This document shows positions 11,873 through 21,155 of a stretch of 64,000 nt of DNA, in pieces (the first letter of the stretch is position 1; every line of letters starts with the position of its first letter). The notes under the pieces were generated by a model. It saw nothing but the letters and a program-made list of their open reading frames with translations. It had not been told where the DNA came from and searched no databases. The position numbers and the translations under genes are program-made. Location of the stretch: NCBI RefSeq assembly GCF_010731775.1, contig NZ_AP022590.1, positions 2,852,001 through 2,916,000 of the forward strand. Direction: 5' to 3'. The stretch comes from Mycobacterium mantenii (GTDB lineage Bacteria; Actinomycetota; Actinomycetes; Mycobacteriales; Mycobacteriaceae).

Positions 11873-13194
11873 AGGTCGGTCCCTTCCAGTCGCAGCACGC
11901 TGGTCACGCTCTGCACGACATCCAAATCAACCAGCGCATCCACGGTTTCGGACAGTGCGGCATCCGTGGCGGTGTGGGTGACGACGACGATGCGTGCGCC
12001 GACCCGTCGCCCGTCCTCGTCCGCGACGCCTTCCTGACGGACCTCGGCGATGCTCACCTCGCGCTTGGCGAACTCGGCCGCCACCGAGGACAATACGCCC
12101 GGCTTGTCGGCGACGTTCATGCTGACGTAGTAGCGTGTGGAGATGAAACCCATTGGGGCGACTGGAAGTTGGGCATACTTCGATTCCTTGGGCCCGCGGC
12201 TGCCCAACACGCGGTTGCGCGCGGCCATCACCATGTCGCCGGCCACCGCGGAGGCGGTCGGCGCGCCACCGGCGCCCTGACCGTAGAACATCAGCCGGCC
12301 GGAGGCCTTGGCCTCGACCACCACCGCGTTGAAGGCTCCGTTGACGGTGGCCAGCGGGTGCGACAACGGCACGAGCGCCGGATAGACGCGCGCCGAAACC
12401 CGCTCCTGTCCATCGTCGGTCGTGATCCGCTCGCAGATGGACAGCAGCTTGATGGTGCATCCCAGGGCCCGGGCCGACTCGAAATCGGCCGGGGTGACTT
12501 TGGTGATGCCTTCGCGGTAGACGTCGTCGGCGGTCACCCGGGTGTGAAACGCGATGGACGCCAGGATCGCAGCCTTGGCCGCGGCGTCGTAGCCCTCGAC
12601 GTCGGCGGTGGGGTCGGCTTCGGCGTAGCCCAGCGCGCTGGCTTCGGCCAGTGCGGTTTCGTAGTCGGCCCCGGTGCTGTCCATCGCGGACAGGATGTAG
12701 TTGGTGGTGCCGTTGACGATGCCGGCCACCCGCAACACCGTGTCACCGGCCAACGACTGCGTGAGCGGACGGATGACCGGAATGGCGCCCGCGACGGCCG
12801 CCTCGAAATACAAGTCGACGTGCGCGCTTTCGGCGGCCTGCGCCAACTCGCCGGTGGACGTGGCCAGCAAGGCCTTGTTCGCCGTGACGACCGATTTTCC
12901 GTGCTCGAGGGCGCACAGGATGGCCTTGCGGGCCGGCTCCACCGGACCCATCAGTTCCACGACGATGTCGACGTCGTCACGGGCGGCGAGCTCTTCGATG
13001 TCGTCGGTGAGCAACTCGACGGGGACACCGCGGTCATCGGCGACGCGGCGCACTCCGACGCCACGCAACACCAGGGGTGCGCCGACACGAGCGGCGAGGT
13101 CGTCAGCGCTGTCCTCGATAATGCGGACGACTTCGCTGCCGACGTTGCCCAACCCGAGTACCGCTACACCGACCGGCTTTTCGTCACGGGGCAC
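11869..13194 (-). CDS. hom: Homoserine dehydrogenase
   Basis: A 441-residue NAD(P)-dependent enzyme reducing aspartate semialdehyde to homoserine. The Rossmann motif is [12 protein letters not shown] near the N-terminus. The catalytic domain contains [14 protein letters not shown], and a C-terminal ACT domain (from about residue 350, [17 protein letters not shown]) is the usual site of threonine feedback. It lies 3 nt after lysA and overlaps thrC, so lysine and threonine branches share one transcript. Confidence 0.95.
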
Positions 13195-13197
13195 AGT

Positions 13198-14616
13198 TCA
13201 CCTCACTTCCAGACTCAGTAGATCGTCGACCGTCTCGCGACGCAGGACCAGACGCGCGCGCCCGTCACGCACCGCGACGACGGCCGGGCGGCAGATCATG
13301 TTGTAACGACTCGACAATGAATAACAGTAGGCGCCGGTGGCGGCCACGCCGATCAGGTCACCGGGACGCAGATCCCCGGGCACCCAGGTATCCCGCACGA
13401 CGATATCGCCGCTCTCGCAATGTTTTCCGACGACGCGGGCCAGCTCGGCGGGCGAATCGCTGAGCCGCGAGACCAGCCGGGCGTCGTACTGCGCGTCGTA
13501 CAGTGCGGTGCGGATGTTGTCGCTCATGCCGCCGTCGACGCTGACGTAGCGCCGGTGCGCGGTGGCGCTCACGTCGACATCCTTGACGGTGCCCACCTCG
13601 TAGAGCGTGATGGTGCCGGGCCCCGCGATGGCCCGCCCCGGTTCGACCACCAGCCGCGGGGTCGGCAGCCCCACGGCCGCCGACTCGTTGCGCACGATCT
13701 CGCTCAGTTTGGCGGCCAGTTCGCCCATCGGCGGCGGATCGTCCGCGGCGAGGTACGAGATGCCCAGTCCGCCACCCAGATCCACGGTCGAGATCTGTGC
13801 GGTCTTCTCGACGCCGAATCGTTCGACGGCCTGGTGCAGTAGACCAATGACCCGGCGGGCGGCCAGTTCGAAGCCGGCGACGTCGAAGATCTGGGAACCG
13901 ATGTGACTGTGCAGGCCCACCAGCCGCAGGTTTTGCGTGTCGAATACCTTGCCGACGGCGTCTAGAGCCGCACCGCTGGCCAGCGACAACCCGAACTTCT
14001 GGTCCTCGTGCGCGGTGGAGATGAACTCATGGGTGTGCGCCTCGACGCCGACGGTGAGACGAACGAAGACATCCTGGACGATGCCCGCCTCCCCCACGAT
14101 GGCGTCGAGACGATCGATCTCGATCATCGAGTCCAACACGACATGGCCAACACCGGCTTTGACGGCCGCCGTCAGTTCGGCGACGGATTTGTTGTTGCCG
14201 TGGAAGGTGATCCGCTCAGGCGGGAAGTCGGCGTGCAGCGCGACGGCCAACTCGCCACCGGTGCACACGTCGAGCGACAGGCCTTCCTCGTCGATCCAGC
14301 GCGCGATCTCGCTGCACAGGAACGCCTTGGCGGCGTAGTGCACGTTCTTGCCGCCGCCGAAGGCCGACGCGATCTCCCGGCAGCGGGATCGAAAGTCGTC
14401 CTCGTCGATGACGAACAGCGGGGTGCCGTATTCCTGTGCGAGTTCGTTCGCCGTGACGCCCGCGATGCTCGCGGCTCCCGTTTCGTCGCGAGCAACGTTG
14501 CGGGGCCACACATTCGGCGCCAGCAGCAGCAACTCCTCGGGGGATTGCGGTCGCAGCGGGCTTTCGGCGTGGCGGGTCTCTTCAGCGTGCCGAGGACCGG
14601 CGGGGTGAACGTTCAC
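13198..14616 (-). CDS. lysA: Diaminopimelate decarboxylase
   Basis: A 472-residue fold-III PLP enzyme making lysine from meso-DAP. The PLP lysine is in [19 protein letters not shown] and the conserved CESGD cysteine loop are present. The frame is open to 15018, but the GTG at 14614-14616 overlaps the argS stop by 4 nt and gives [13 protein letters not shown], an N-terminal extension seen in the M. avium group. The core starts about residue 31 ([11 protein letters not shown]). Confidence 0.94.
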   Translation of the reverse strand: MNVHPAGPRHAEETRHAESPLRPQSPEELLLLAPNVWPRNVARDETGAASIAGVTANELAQEYGTPLFVIDEDDFRSRCREIASAFGGGKNVHYAAKAFLCSEIARWIDEEGLSLDVCTGGELAVALHADFPPERITFHGNNKSVAELTAAVKAGVGHVVLDSMIEIDRLDAIVGEAGIVQDVFVRLTVGVEAHTHEFISTAHEDQKFGLSLASGAALDAVGKVFDTQNLRLVGLHSHIGSQIFDVAGFELAARRVIGLLHQAVERFGVEKTAQISTVDLGGGLGISYLAADDPPPMGELAAKLSEIVRNESAAVGLPTPRLVVEPGRAIAGPGTITLYEVGTVKDVDVSATAHRRYVSVDGGMSDNIRTALYDAQYDARLVSRLSDSPAELARVVGKHCESGDIVVRDTWVPGDLRPGDLIGVAATGAYCYSLSSRYNMICRPAVVAVRDGRARLVLRRETVDDLLSLEVR

Positions 14617-16265
14617 ATTCGCTCCGGAGCGGTGACGCCCAGTATCGCCAGTCCGTTGGCGATCACCTGGCGGGTCGCCTGGCACAGCGCCAGACGCGCG
14701 GTGTGCAGATCGGTGGGTTGCTCGTCGCCCTGCGGCAACACCCGGCATGCGTCGTAGAACCGGTGGTAGTCGCCGGCGAGGTCTTCCAAATACCGGCACA
14801 CCCGGTGGGGTTCGCGCAGGTTCGCCGCCGTGCTGAGCACCCGCGGGAATTCGCCGAGGGTACGCAGCAGCGTCCCCTCCTTGTCGTGGCTGAGCAACTC
14901 GAGGTGTCCGGTGTCGGGGATCAGGCCGAGCTCGGCGGCGTTGCGGGCCAGCGCCGAGAGCCGGGCATGCGCGTATTGCACGTAATAGACCGGATTTTCG
15001 TTCGACGCCGACGACCACAGCGCCAGGTCGATGTCGATCGGGGTGTCCACTGAGGAACGAATCAGGCTGTAGCGCGCGGCATCGACGCCGATCGCCTCGA
15101 CGAGGTCGTCCAGCGTGATCACCGTGCCGGCCCGCTTACTCATCCGGACCGGCGCGCCGTCGCGGACCAGGTTGACCAGCTGACCGATGAGCACCTCGAC
15201 GGTGGCCGGGTCGTCGCCGAACGCCGCCGCCACGGACTTGAGCCGGGCGATGTATCCGTGATGGTCGGCGCCCAACATGTAGATGGCCAGGTCGAAACCG
15301 CGCTGCCTCTTGTCCAGGTAGTAGGCGATGTCACCGGCGATGTAGGCCGGCTTGCCGTCGCTTTTGATGACGACCCGGTCCTTGTCGTCACCAAAGGCGC
15401 TGGTGCGCAACCACGTTGCGCCGTCCTTCTCGTAGATGTTGCCCGTCTCGCGCAGCCTGGCGATGGCCTGGTCGACCCGGCCGCTGGTGTGCATCGAGTC
15501 TTCGTGGGTGTAGACGTCGAAGTCGGTGCCGAACTCGTGCAGCGACTCCTTGATGTGGGTGAACATCAGGTCTACACCGATTTCGCGGAAGGTCTCGCGC
15601 ATCTCGCTGGCGGGCAGGCTCAGCGCCTCGGGCGCCTTCTGCAGCACCTGGGCGGCGATGTCGTTGATGTAGGCGCCGGCGTAGCCGTCCTCCGGGGTGG
15701 GCTCGCCCTTGGCTGCGGCGATCAGCGAGCTGGCGAACCGGTCGATCTGGGCGCCGTGGTCGTTGAAATAGTATTCGCGCACCACGGCGGCGCCCTGGGT
15801 GGACAGCAGCCGGCCCAGCGCGTCGCCCACGGCGGCCCAGCGGGTCCCGCCGATGTGGATCGGTCCGGTCGGGTTGGCCGACACGAATTCCAGGTTGATG
15901 TTTTGGCCGGCCAGCGCGTCGGAGTGACCGAAGCGGTCGCCGGCGTCGATGACGTTGGTGACGACGACGGCTTGCGCCAAGGCCTCGAGGCGCAGGTTGA
16001 TGAAGCCGGGTCCGGCCACCTCCGCCGACGTGATGCCGTTGGCCGCTGACAGCGCCTCGGCGAGCCATCCGGCCAGCTCGCGGGGGTTGGCACCGACTTT
16101 TTTGCCCAGCTGCAGCGCCAGGTTGCTGGCGTAATCACCGTGCTCGGGATTGCGGGGACGCTCCACTGTGACCGACTGCGGCAGCGCGGCAGCATCCAGC
16201 CCGCGCTCGGCCAGCACCGCGGCGGCGGTGTTTTTGAGCAGCTCAGCGAGGTCAGCGGGGGTCAC
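14613..16265 (-). CDS. argS: Arginyl-tRNA synthetase
   Basis: A 550-residue class I synthetase charging tRNA-Arg. The HIGH-type signature is [12 protein letters not shown] (about residues 131-142) and the KMSKS-type loop is RMSKRAGT. The N-terminal additional domain and the C-terminal DALR domain are present. The GTG start is 129 nt from the tRNA-Arg gene on the opposite strand, so enzyme and one of its tRNA substrates are neighbours. Confidence 0.96.
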   Translation of the reverse strand: MTPADLAELLKNTAAAVLAERGLDAAALPQSVTVERPRNPEHGDYASNLALQLGKKVGANPRELAGWLAEALSAANGITSAEVAGPGFINLRLEALAQAVVVTNVIDAGDRFGHSDALAGQNINLEFVSANPTGPIHIGGTRWAAVGDALGRLLSTQGAAVVREYYFNDHGAQIDRFASSLIAAAKGEPTPEDGYAGAYINDIAAQVLQKAPEALSLPASEMRETFREIGVDLMFTHIKESLHEFGTDFDVYTHEDSMHTSGRVDQAIARLRETGNIYEKDGATWLRTSAFGDDKDRVVIKSDGKPAYIAGDIAYYLDKRQRGFDLAIYMLGADHHGYIARLKSVAAAFGDDPATVEVLIGQLVNLVRDGAPVRMSKRAGTVITLDDLVEAIGVDAARYSLIRSSVDTPIDIDLALWSSASNENPVYYVQYAHARLSALARNAAELGLIPDTGHLELLSHDKEGTLLRTLGEFPRVLSTAANLREPHRVCRYLEDLAGDYHRFYDACRVLPQGDEQPTDLHTARLALCQATRQVIANGLAILGVTAPERM

Positions 16266-16393
16266 GAGCGTCCATCCTATTGGCTGGGGTGCCCCCGCCT
16301 CGAATCCATTGCGGTGGCAGGGCGGCCGCCTCGATGCGTTAGTCTGTCCGTGCTAGTTCGAAAGCCCCATGGCGCACCAGGGTATGTCCGTGC

Positions 16394-16466
16394 GCCCCCG
16401 TAGCTCAGGGGATAGAGCGTCTGCCTCCGGAGCAGAAGGCCGCAGGTTCGAATCCTGCCGGGGGCA
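16394..16466 (+). tRNA. tRNA-Arg (anticodon CCG)
   Basis: A 73-nt cloverleaf: a 7-bp acceptor stem (GCCCCCG with CGGGGGC), D-arm, anticodon arm TCTGC-CTCCGGA-GCAGA with anticodon CCG at loop positions 34-36, and a T-arm containing GGTTCGAATCC. Discriminator A is followed by an encoded CCA (16467-16469). It decodes CGG. The 3' part serves as the integration site for the adjacent element and is left intact. Confidence 0.97.
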
Positions 16467-16470
16467 CCAC
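16447..16470. other. attL core (tRNA-Arg 3' end)
   Basis: 24-bp core covering the T-arm, acceptor 3' strand and CCA of tRNA-Arg, identical to 27431-27454. Bases on either side differ between the two copies, which defines the core exactly. Confidence 0.95.
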
Positions 16471-16505
16471 TTTGACCAGGGCAAATGTCCGATTTTTACC
16501 ATCGC

Positions 16506-16523
16506 GTGCATTCTCCGTGCATT
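16506..16523. repeat. Candidate integrase arm-type site, left
   Basis: An 18-bp sequence made of two GTGCATT units 11 bp apart, repeated identically at 27293-27310. It lies 36 bp inside attL. Its position, pairing and presence at both ends fit arm-type binding sites of a tyrosine integrase. The rest of 16471-16741 holds no gene I can support. Confidence 0.6.
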
Positions 16524-16741
16524 TTTGCTGACGCTGGTCAAGGGGGGCCTGGCGTGCCGGATTGGTTGCTGGCTTGGAACGGTCACTTGCCAGGCCACCA
16601 CTGACGCAGGTCTACCCCGCTTACAGGTGACGGGAACCCCGCGCAAAGCAGGCTGCTTCGGTGATGCATCGTAGGGGGCCCGGCGACAGCGCTTCCACCG
16701 CGACGCGATGCTCAAACCTGACCCCCGGTGTCGGCCCCCAA

Positions 16742-16750
16742 TGTGATAAT
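16742..16750 (+). promoter_or_regulatory. Extended -10 promoter for the cargo pair
   Basis: TGTGATAAT, an extended -10 (TGN plus GATAAT), lies 30 bp before the cargo ATG at 16781. No good -35 is visible, as is usual for extended -10 promoters. It would let the cargo be expressed from the quiescent element. Confidence 0.45.
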
Positions 16751-16780
16751 CGCAACACACGAGATCGAAGGGGACCATGT

Positions 16781-17740
16781 ATGGCAGGTCGCGAGAGAAC
16801 GGTTTACTTTCTGGAGCCCTTTTTCCGGGATTCCAACAACGAAGCTCATGATGCGCCACAAGGCTTTTGGGTCTCCCTGATGGATCATGTTCAGACGTTG
16901 AGCGCTGCTGATCGACTGAAGCGGATTAGTTCGGTCCGCTACCGGGGCAATGCCCGATCTGTTGGTTCCCCCGAAGTGAGATTTCTGTATATCGGCAAAC
17001 GTCGTAACCGCCAAGACTGGCCTGACACCTCGGTCGGCGGTGCCGACGAAGAACCACTCGAAGTTGATGGTGAGCTGGTTGAACCGATGTATCTGTTGCC
17101 CGTGCCCGACACCAACTATGTGGGCGTGCTACGCACAAGTGGAGGGCCGACTTTCGCGGCAGCCACGGAGTGGATCGGGCAAGTGTTGCAGAGCCAAGGC
17201 GACGAAATGGATTTTTTCCTAAGGTCGGTAGTACGGCACGACGCACTAGATAGACTTCACGGCAGTGCCGGAGTCTCGATGCTCGATATAAAGCTGGCTG
17301 CCGGCGCGTTCGTGCCGGAAGATGCAGGAAGAATTTCCTCGGTAGTGGATACCCTCCGGGCGCAAGGCGGTGCAGACCTTTCTATCGGTATCCGACTCAG
17401 CTTCGGAAACGCGGCTCCTGACACCGGCACCGCGCGTGAACTTGCACGAGACGTCGAACGTGTTTTGCGCGGCGGTAATGGTCTGAAAAATGTCGTCGCA
17501 AAATTAATTGAAAATAAAAACGACGGTTCGATCAGTAAGGAAGAACTCCACTTCTTGAATGATCGTATTACCCATAAAGTAATGGTCGGCCAATCGGAGG
17601 CTGAGTTGCCTACCGCAGAAGTAGTGATCAATGCGATGTCGCAGGCTGTCACCACGTTTAAAGCGCAGCTGGGCAACATCTTTGGTACCGCTGACGAGGA
17701 AGAGGAAGATGGAAACGAGGACGGGGATGAGGAAGAATAA
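16781..17740 (+). CDS. Unknown acidic soluble protein, satellite cargo gene 1
   Basis: A 319-residue protein I do not recognise. It begins MAGRERTVYFLEPFFRD, has no signal peptide or membrane span, and ends in a strongly acidic tail (about residues 303-319, mostly Asp/Glu). The start is the ATG at 16781, with GAAGGGG 7 nt upstream, although the frame is open from 16661. Codon use is visibly AT-richer than flanking genes, with AAA, AAT and TTA common. It lies 2 nt before a membrane-protein gene, on the strand opposite to the phage genes and next to attL. In mycobacterial prophages that position often carries accessory or superinfection-defence genes. A defence role is an inference. Confidence 0.85.
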   Translation: MAGRERTVYFLEPFFRDSNNEAHDAPQGFWVSLMDHVQTLSAADRLKRISSVRYRGNARSVGSPEVRFLYIGKRRNRQDWPDTSVGGADEEPLEVDGELVEPMYLLPVPDTNYVGVLRTSGGPTFAAATEWIGQVLQSQGDEMDFFLRSVVRHDALDRLHGSAGVSMLDIKLAAGAFVPEDAGRISSVVDTLRAQGGADLSIGIRLSFGNAAPDTGTARELARDVERVLRGGNGLKNVVAKLIENKNDGSISKEELHFLNDRITHKVMVGQSEAELPTAEVVINAMSQAVTTFKAQLGNIFGTADEEEEDGNEDGDEEE

Positions 17741-17742
17741 TC

Positions 17743-18285
17743 ATGAAGGTTCCTGCATTTATCGAAAATAGGCCAATAGTTGTTACCGCTAGCCTCACCA
17801 CTGTTGTGGCGGCTTGGCGCATCCTCGCATGGCGGAAAGTCCTACCGTCGCCACTCGAATACCTTCTCTCACATACTGACCTTTCAGTAACGGTAGCGAT
17901 CGCGCTTGGACTCGCCTCAGTCGCGGCAGTAGCAGCCGGGTTCGCCGGTTTCATCATCATATTTGGCATTAGTTCCGACTCTTCAATTATGCGAGCTTTT
18001 CGCGCCAAAACCGAGCTCTACTTACGGCCGAACTGGAAGTCAATTATCTCCAATGCATTCTTGGCGGCGGTCCTCGGCTTGGCCTGTGCGGTCTTCTTAG
18101 CAGCTCATTGGATCTGGGTCGCAGCAGTTTCACTAGCGCTGGGTGCTTTACTTCTTGTGCATTCCATGGTCAGGATGGTGTGGCTTTTTGGGATCCTACT
18201 GGCATTGGTATCCACCCAAGATCAAAAGGACAGCAAGAAAGCCAATAGACGCTCGACCGCCGATGTTTTTAAAGGCGCGGCCTAG
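17743..18285 (+). CDS. Unknown multi-pass membrane protein, satellite cargo gene 2
   Basis: A 180-residue protein with about four hydrophobic segments (roughly residues 10-28, 47-77, 103-122 and 124-156) and a short basic C-terminal tail. I know no family for it. It follows cargo gene 1 by 2 nt and ends before a strong terminator, so the two form a self-contained unit. A soluble protein paired with a four-span membrane protein is the arrangement of the mycobacteriophage Butters gp30/gp31 defence pair. That is a similarity of layout only; I see no sequence link. Confidence 0.85.
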   Translation: MKVPAFIENRPIVVTASLTTVVAAWRILAWRKVLPSPLEYLLSHTDLSVTVAIALGLASVAAVAAGFAGFIIIFGISSDSSIMRAFRAKTELYLRPNWKSIISNAFLAAVLGLACAVFLAAHWIWVAAVSLALGALLLVHSMVRMVWLFGILLALVSTQDQKDSKKANRRSTADVFKGAA

Positions 18286-18335
18286 TCTATATGCCATAAG
18301 GCGAGTTGAGGATTTTTCCTTCAATTGCATGCGAC

Positions 18336-18370
18336 AGGCCCCCAGCGTTCCCCAAGTACGCTGGGGGCCT
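18336..18370. terminator. Bidirectional intrinsic terminator between cargo and phage genes
   Basis: Perfect 12-bp inverted repeat (arms 18336-18347 and 18359-18370) with an 11-nt loop, followed by a T-rich stretch on the plus strand. It sits between convergent units, the plus-strand cargo pair and the minus-strand capsid operon, and probably stops transcription from both sides. Confidence 0.85.
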
Positions 18371-18421
18371 TTCGCTTTGTTCAATTACCTGCCGTAGCTG
18401 CTGCCAGACGGTTTGCTCAGG

Positions 18422-18748
18422 TTAGCCGCGTCGGGTACCTGCTCTAGCCGTACCACCTGCTCGCCTCTGTGCGTCTTTGCGATCGCCGCCGCGTGGACTC
18501 TCGGCGTCTGATACGCCATCGTCTCGTCCTTTCTCGTCAGGTGTTTCATCTGAAACACTTACCCAGCCCGCGCGTATCCATTTGTGCGCCACAGGACCCG
18601 GTACCTCTACCGTGGCGCCGTCTGTGTAACGCTCACCCTCGTGGACCACTTGAATACCGTGCGTCACGGTGACTTTCACGCTCTCGGCCTGGTGCATCCG
18701 ATTACCGGCCTCGATGTCTCGGGCCAGCGTTTCATGTACGTCACTCAT
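18422..18748 (-). CDS. Small capsid-operon protein of unknown function
   Basis: A 108-residue protein starting at the ATG at 18746-18748 (MSDVHETLAR). A beta-rich middle (VKVTVTHGIQVVHEGERYTDGATVEVPGPVAHKWIRAGWVSV region, residues 24-65) looks like a small SH3-like fold. Its C-terminal 40 residues are charged and disordered. Similar short proteins lie beside the capsid gene in many actinobacteriophages, where their role is undetermined. It is 14 nt downstream of the capsid gene and is likely the last gene of that operon. The low-complexity Arg/Gly/Asp tail is unusual. Confidence 0.75.
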   Translation of the reverse strand: MSDVHETLARDIEAGNRMHQAESVKVTVTHGIQVVHEGERYTDGATVEVPGPVAHKWIRAGWVSVSDETPDEKGRDDGVSDAESPRGGDRKDAQRRAGGTARAGTRRG

Positions 18749-18762
18749 AATTCCCAATACTC

Positions 18763-19983
18763 CTAGCTGGTGGGCAGTCCCGATATCGCCAGCACTGCGC
18801 TTGGGCGCTCGATGGCTAGTTGCAGCCGTTCTTCACAGATGAAGCGAATCAGGTTGGAAATAAAGTCGTTATCGTTGGTCCCGGTCCGCGTGGTCAGCGC
18901 CTCACGCACCACAACGAACCCAAACTTGCGGGTATCCAACAAGACTCCCGTTCCTGCCGCGATCTGCGTGGTCTGCAACACGGGTATGCCCCACAACTCG
19001 GACGCTTGCCCAGCAGTCGGATCGGGCTGGACCATGAAATGACCGTAAGCATCCTTGATGCGACGCAACGCGGACCACGAATTCGGGTGCAGCACAAGCA
19101 AATCAGCCTCAGCCAGCGCCGGTCCGGTGCGTAGCTGGGCGATGCTCATCTCGACCGAATCCAGAGCGGTGACATTGGTTCCGTTGTCGGTTGAGGCGTC
19201 ATGCGTCAAAATGCCGCTGGTGGAGAGAATTCCGGCGATATTCCCAGCACCGCCAGGCCCATTCAAGAGCTCGTTATTCTCCGTGTTCACCACCTGGCGG
19301 ACAAGCTCCTGCTGGCAATACTGCGTAAACCTGCCCCAGTCGTTATAGATCTCCCAACTAATCGCCGTATGGGCCGCTAATTTCGCCACAGTCGCTGTGG
19401 CAGGCTCTGTTTGGAACAGTAGCTCTGGCTTAGGCTGTCCCTCAGCAACGATGCCCGGTGACCCAGTTGTGGCGTTGTGGATGATGTACTCGAGCGACGG
19501 TGCCTCGATAGCTTGAGCAGGCAGCCGGTCAAGTAGCCGGGGTTCGTACTGGGGGCCGACCACCCATTCCTGCAACTGTGCGGGAAGGTCAGAATCGACC
19601 GACTCAAACCCCTTGGTTTTGAGCTGGAATGAGGACTTGGTTTGCAGCGCCTCGAACATGCCCTTGAGCTGTTCGTCGCTGAACCGCAGGGGTGCCACCA
19701 CCGAGCCCTTGGCCCTCATACCGGCAGGCAATGGGCCGCTCATCATGCCGGAAGGATCACCGCTACCAACTCGGTGCATGCCTCCATTACCGCGCAGCTG
19801 CGGGGGAAGGCTGTTGTAAGCCTTCAGGGTGTCTCCGATCTCGCGGGCTTCAGCATTGAGTGGGCTCGCGATATCAACGAACTGCTTGTTGGTGATGCGG
19901 CCTTTTTCGTTGTCGTCAACCGCCTTTTCCAGCAACCCGGCGATTTCTTTATAACGTGTTTGAAGAGTGTATAGGTTGGGCAT
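18763..19983 (-). CDS. HK97-fold major capsid protein
   Basis: A 406-residue phage major capsid protein. The N-terminal 60 residues form a charged helical segment like the HK97 delta/scaffold domain. A Gly/Pro/Met-rich linker follows, and from about residue 90 the fold continues with typical stretches such as VAKLAAHTAISWEIYND, GILSTSGI, DLLVLHPNSWSALRRIKDA and LWGIPVLQTTQIAAGTGVLLDTR. The frame extends to 20064, but the ATG at 19981-19983 has AAGGAG 7 nt upstream. No prohead protease or portal gene accompanies it. It therefore probably needs a helper phage for maturation and DNA entry, or has been co-opted to resize helper capsids. Confidence 0.93.
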   Translation of the reverse strand: MPNLYTLQTRYKEIAGLLEKAVDDNEKGRITNKQFVDIASPLNAEAREIGDTLKAYNSLPPQLRGNGGMHRVGSGDPSGMMSGPLPAGMRAKGSVVAPLRFSDEQLKGMFEALQTKSSFQLKTKGFESVDSDLPAQLQEWVVGPQYEPRLLDRLPAQAIEAPSLEYIIHNATTGSPGIVAEGQPKPELLFQTEPATATVAKLAAHTAISWEIYNDWGRFTQYCQQELVRQVVNTENNELLNGPGGAGNIAGILSTSGILTHDASTDNGTNVTALDSVEMSIAQLRTGPALAEADLLVLHPNSWSALRRIKDAYGHFMVQPDPTAGQASELWGIPVLQTTQIAAGTGVLLDTRKFGFVVVREALTTRTGTNDNDFISNLIRFICEERLQLAIERPSAVLAISGLPTS

Positions 19984-20307
19984 CGCTCTACTCCTTGGGC
20001 GAAAGCTGTTGCAGCGCAGAATGTTTACGCCAGCAGTGAATGAATGACTAACTCCGCGAACCACCGTCGCGGGAAAGTATGCAGGTCAGCCGCTTCGGGT
20101 CAGCCTCGTTGCGAGGGTGCCTGACGGATGTCCCGTTGTCCTGGCTCTGCGGCTCCGAGGGGAATTGGTCAGCCGGTTTTAGGCCGGGTGCCGATTCGGA
20201 TGCGGCAAGCCATTACGGGCGATCCTAGCCCACGAAATGAGCTGCCCGGCATACCGGAGCCACAGCGCGGCGTTTCGGCTGCCAGCGTCGCGCTCAGGGC
20301 CAGGAAT
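19984..20307. other. Gene-free gap upstream of capsid gene
   Basis: 324 bp with no supported reading frame on the minus strand, where a prohead protease would normally lie. A small hairpin (CCTCG-TTG-CGAGG) is near 20104-20116. I see no recognisable protease remnant. Confidence 0.5.
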
Positions 20308-20748
20308 CTACTGCTCTACGTCGGCAGCCAAGGCCTGCCCGATGAAGCCCAACAGGTCCAGGTCGGCGGCGATCATGGCCTGCACTCGCGGATCGGTCAG
20401 CGGTGCCTCGGCGTCAGGCCAGACAGTCGTATCGGTGACTGGCTGGGACGGGAACAAATCTGGGATGCTGGCCAGCGCGGCAAGCCAGCGCGGCCCCCAC
20501 TCGGGATGCCTGTTGCCGTCGCGGTGCGCGTTCACCATGTCCAGATAGGTGGTGCACAGGGTGCGCAGCGCAGCAGCTACCGGCCCAGGTTCACGAGCAA
20601 TCCTGGCGCGCAACCCATTCGCGTACTGGTACGCCAGGTAAGCGGCTAGCCGCTGGCCCGGATTATTCGGCAGCCCATCAGGGCCAAGCTGAATCGAGCG
20701 CAGCGCGTAGACCGCTTTGTGCGCGTACTCGGTTGTCTCAGCGTTCAT
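20308..20748 (-). CDS. Unknown helical satellite protein
   Basis: A 146-residue, mainly helical soluble protein (MNAETTEYAHKAVYALRSI) with no motif I recognise. Its ATG overlaps the stop of the upstream TerS-like gene by 4 nt, so the two are translationally coupled. A packaging or capsid-related role is possible from its place between the TerS-like and capsid genes. The segment EPGPVAAALRTLC resembles small-terminase helices, so this could be the TerS partner instead of the upstream gene. Confidence 0.75.
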   Translation of the reverse strand: MNAETTEYAHKAVYALRSIQLGPDGLPNNPGQRLAAYLAYQYANGLRARIAREPGPVAAALRTLCTTYLDMVNAHRDGNRHPEWGPRWLAALASIPDLFPSQPVTDTTVWPDAEAPLTDPRVQAMIAADLDLLGFIGQALAADVEQ

Positions 20749-21155
20749 TTGGGCCTCCTCGATTTGGCCATGTCAGACACCAGGGCCAGCCTGGCGCTGC
20801 CCTTCCGCTTCCCAGGACCACTGTCATGCATCGCATTGAGGATCGGCACCAGCTGGCGCGCCGTGGACACATGCACCCCAGCCATATTCGGATTATCCAA
20901 CACACGAGCCAGGGTGCGCGCAGTCACCACGCGATAGCCCGTGCTGCAATGAATTTCGGCCTCCTCGATCACAGCCCGCTCTACCTCGCCAGGCTGACTA
21001 GGCATAGCCAGCACCTTGCTTTTCGTGGTGCCCGAGACGCGGTAATGGGCGTTGCGCGCCGACTCAGCCTCTTTGCAGACATCACACCGGCAGCCCTGCC
21101 GATATCCACTGGTGCCGTGGGTAACAACACCAATGCGCCTACGCATCTTGGCCAT
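20745..21155 (-). CDS. Putative small-terminase-like DNA-binding protein
   Basis: A 136-residue protein. Near the N-terminus is THGTSGYRQGCRCDVCKEAE, a Cys-rich motif common in actinophage DNA-associated proteins. The C-terminal half (PGEVERAVIEEAE, ARTLARVLDNPN, STARQLVPILNAM) resembles the helical repeat pattern of actinophage small terminases. I chose the ATG at 21153-21155; the frame is open to 21335 and an ATG 9 nt further on is possible. If it is TerS, it would redirect packaging to the satellite genome, a hallmark of phage-inducible islands. The call rests on pattern resemblance alone. Confidence 0.55.
   Translation of the reverse strand: MAKMRRRIGVVTHGTSGYRQGCRCDVCKEAESARNAHYRVSGTTKSKVLAMPSQPGEVERAVIEEAEIHCSTGYRVVTARTLARVLDNPNMAGVHVSTARQLVPILNAMHDSGPGKRKGSARLALVSDMAKSRRPK

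Noticed and set aside
11974..13221. 415-codon plus-strand frame over hom
   Set aside because: Shadow caused by high GC; Gly/Asp/His-rich low-complexity product and a conserved dehydrogenase on the other strand.
16353..16859. Minus-strand frame over tRNA-Arg and attL
   Set aside because: It runs through the tRNA and the attachment site; no family features.
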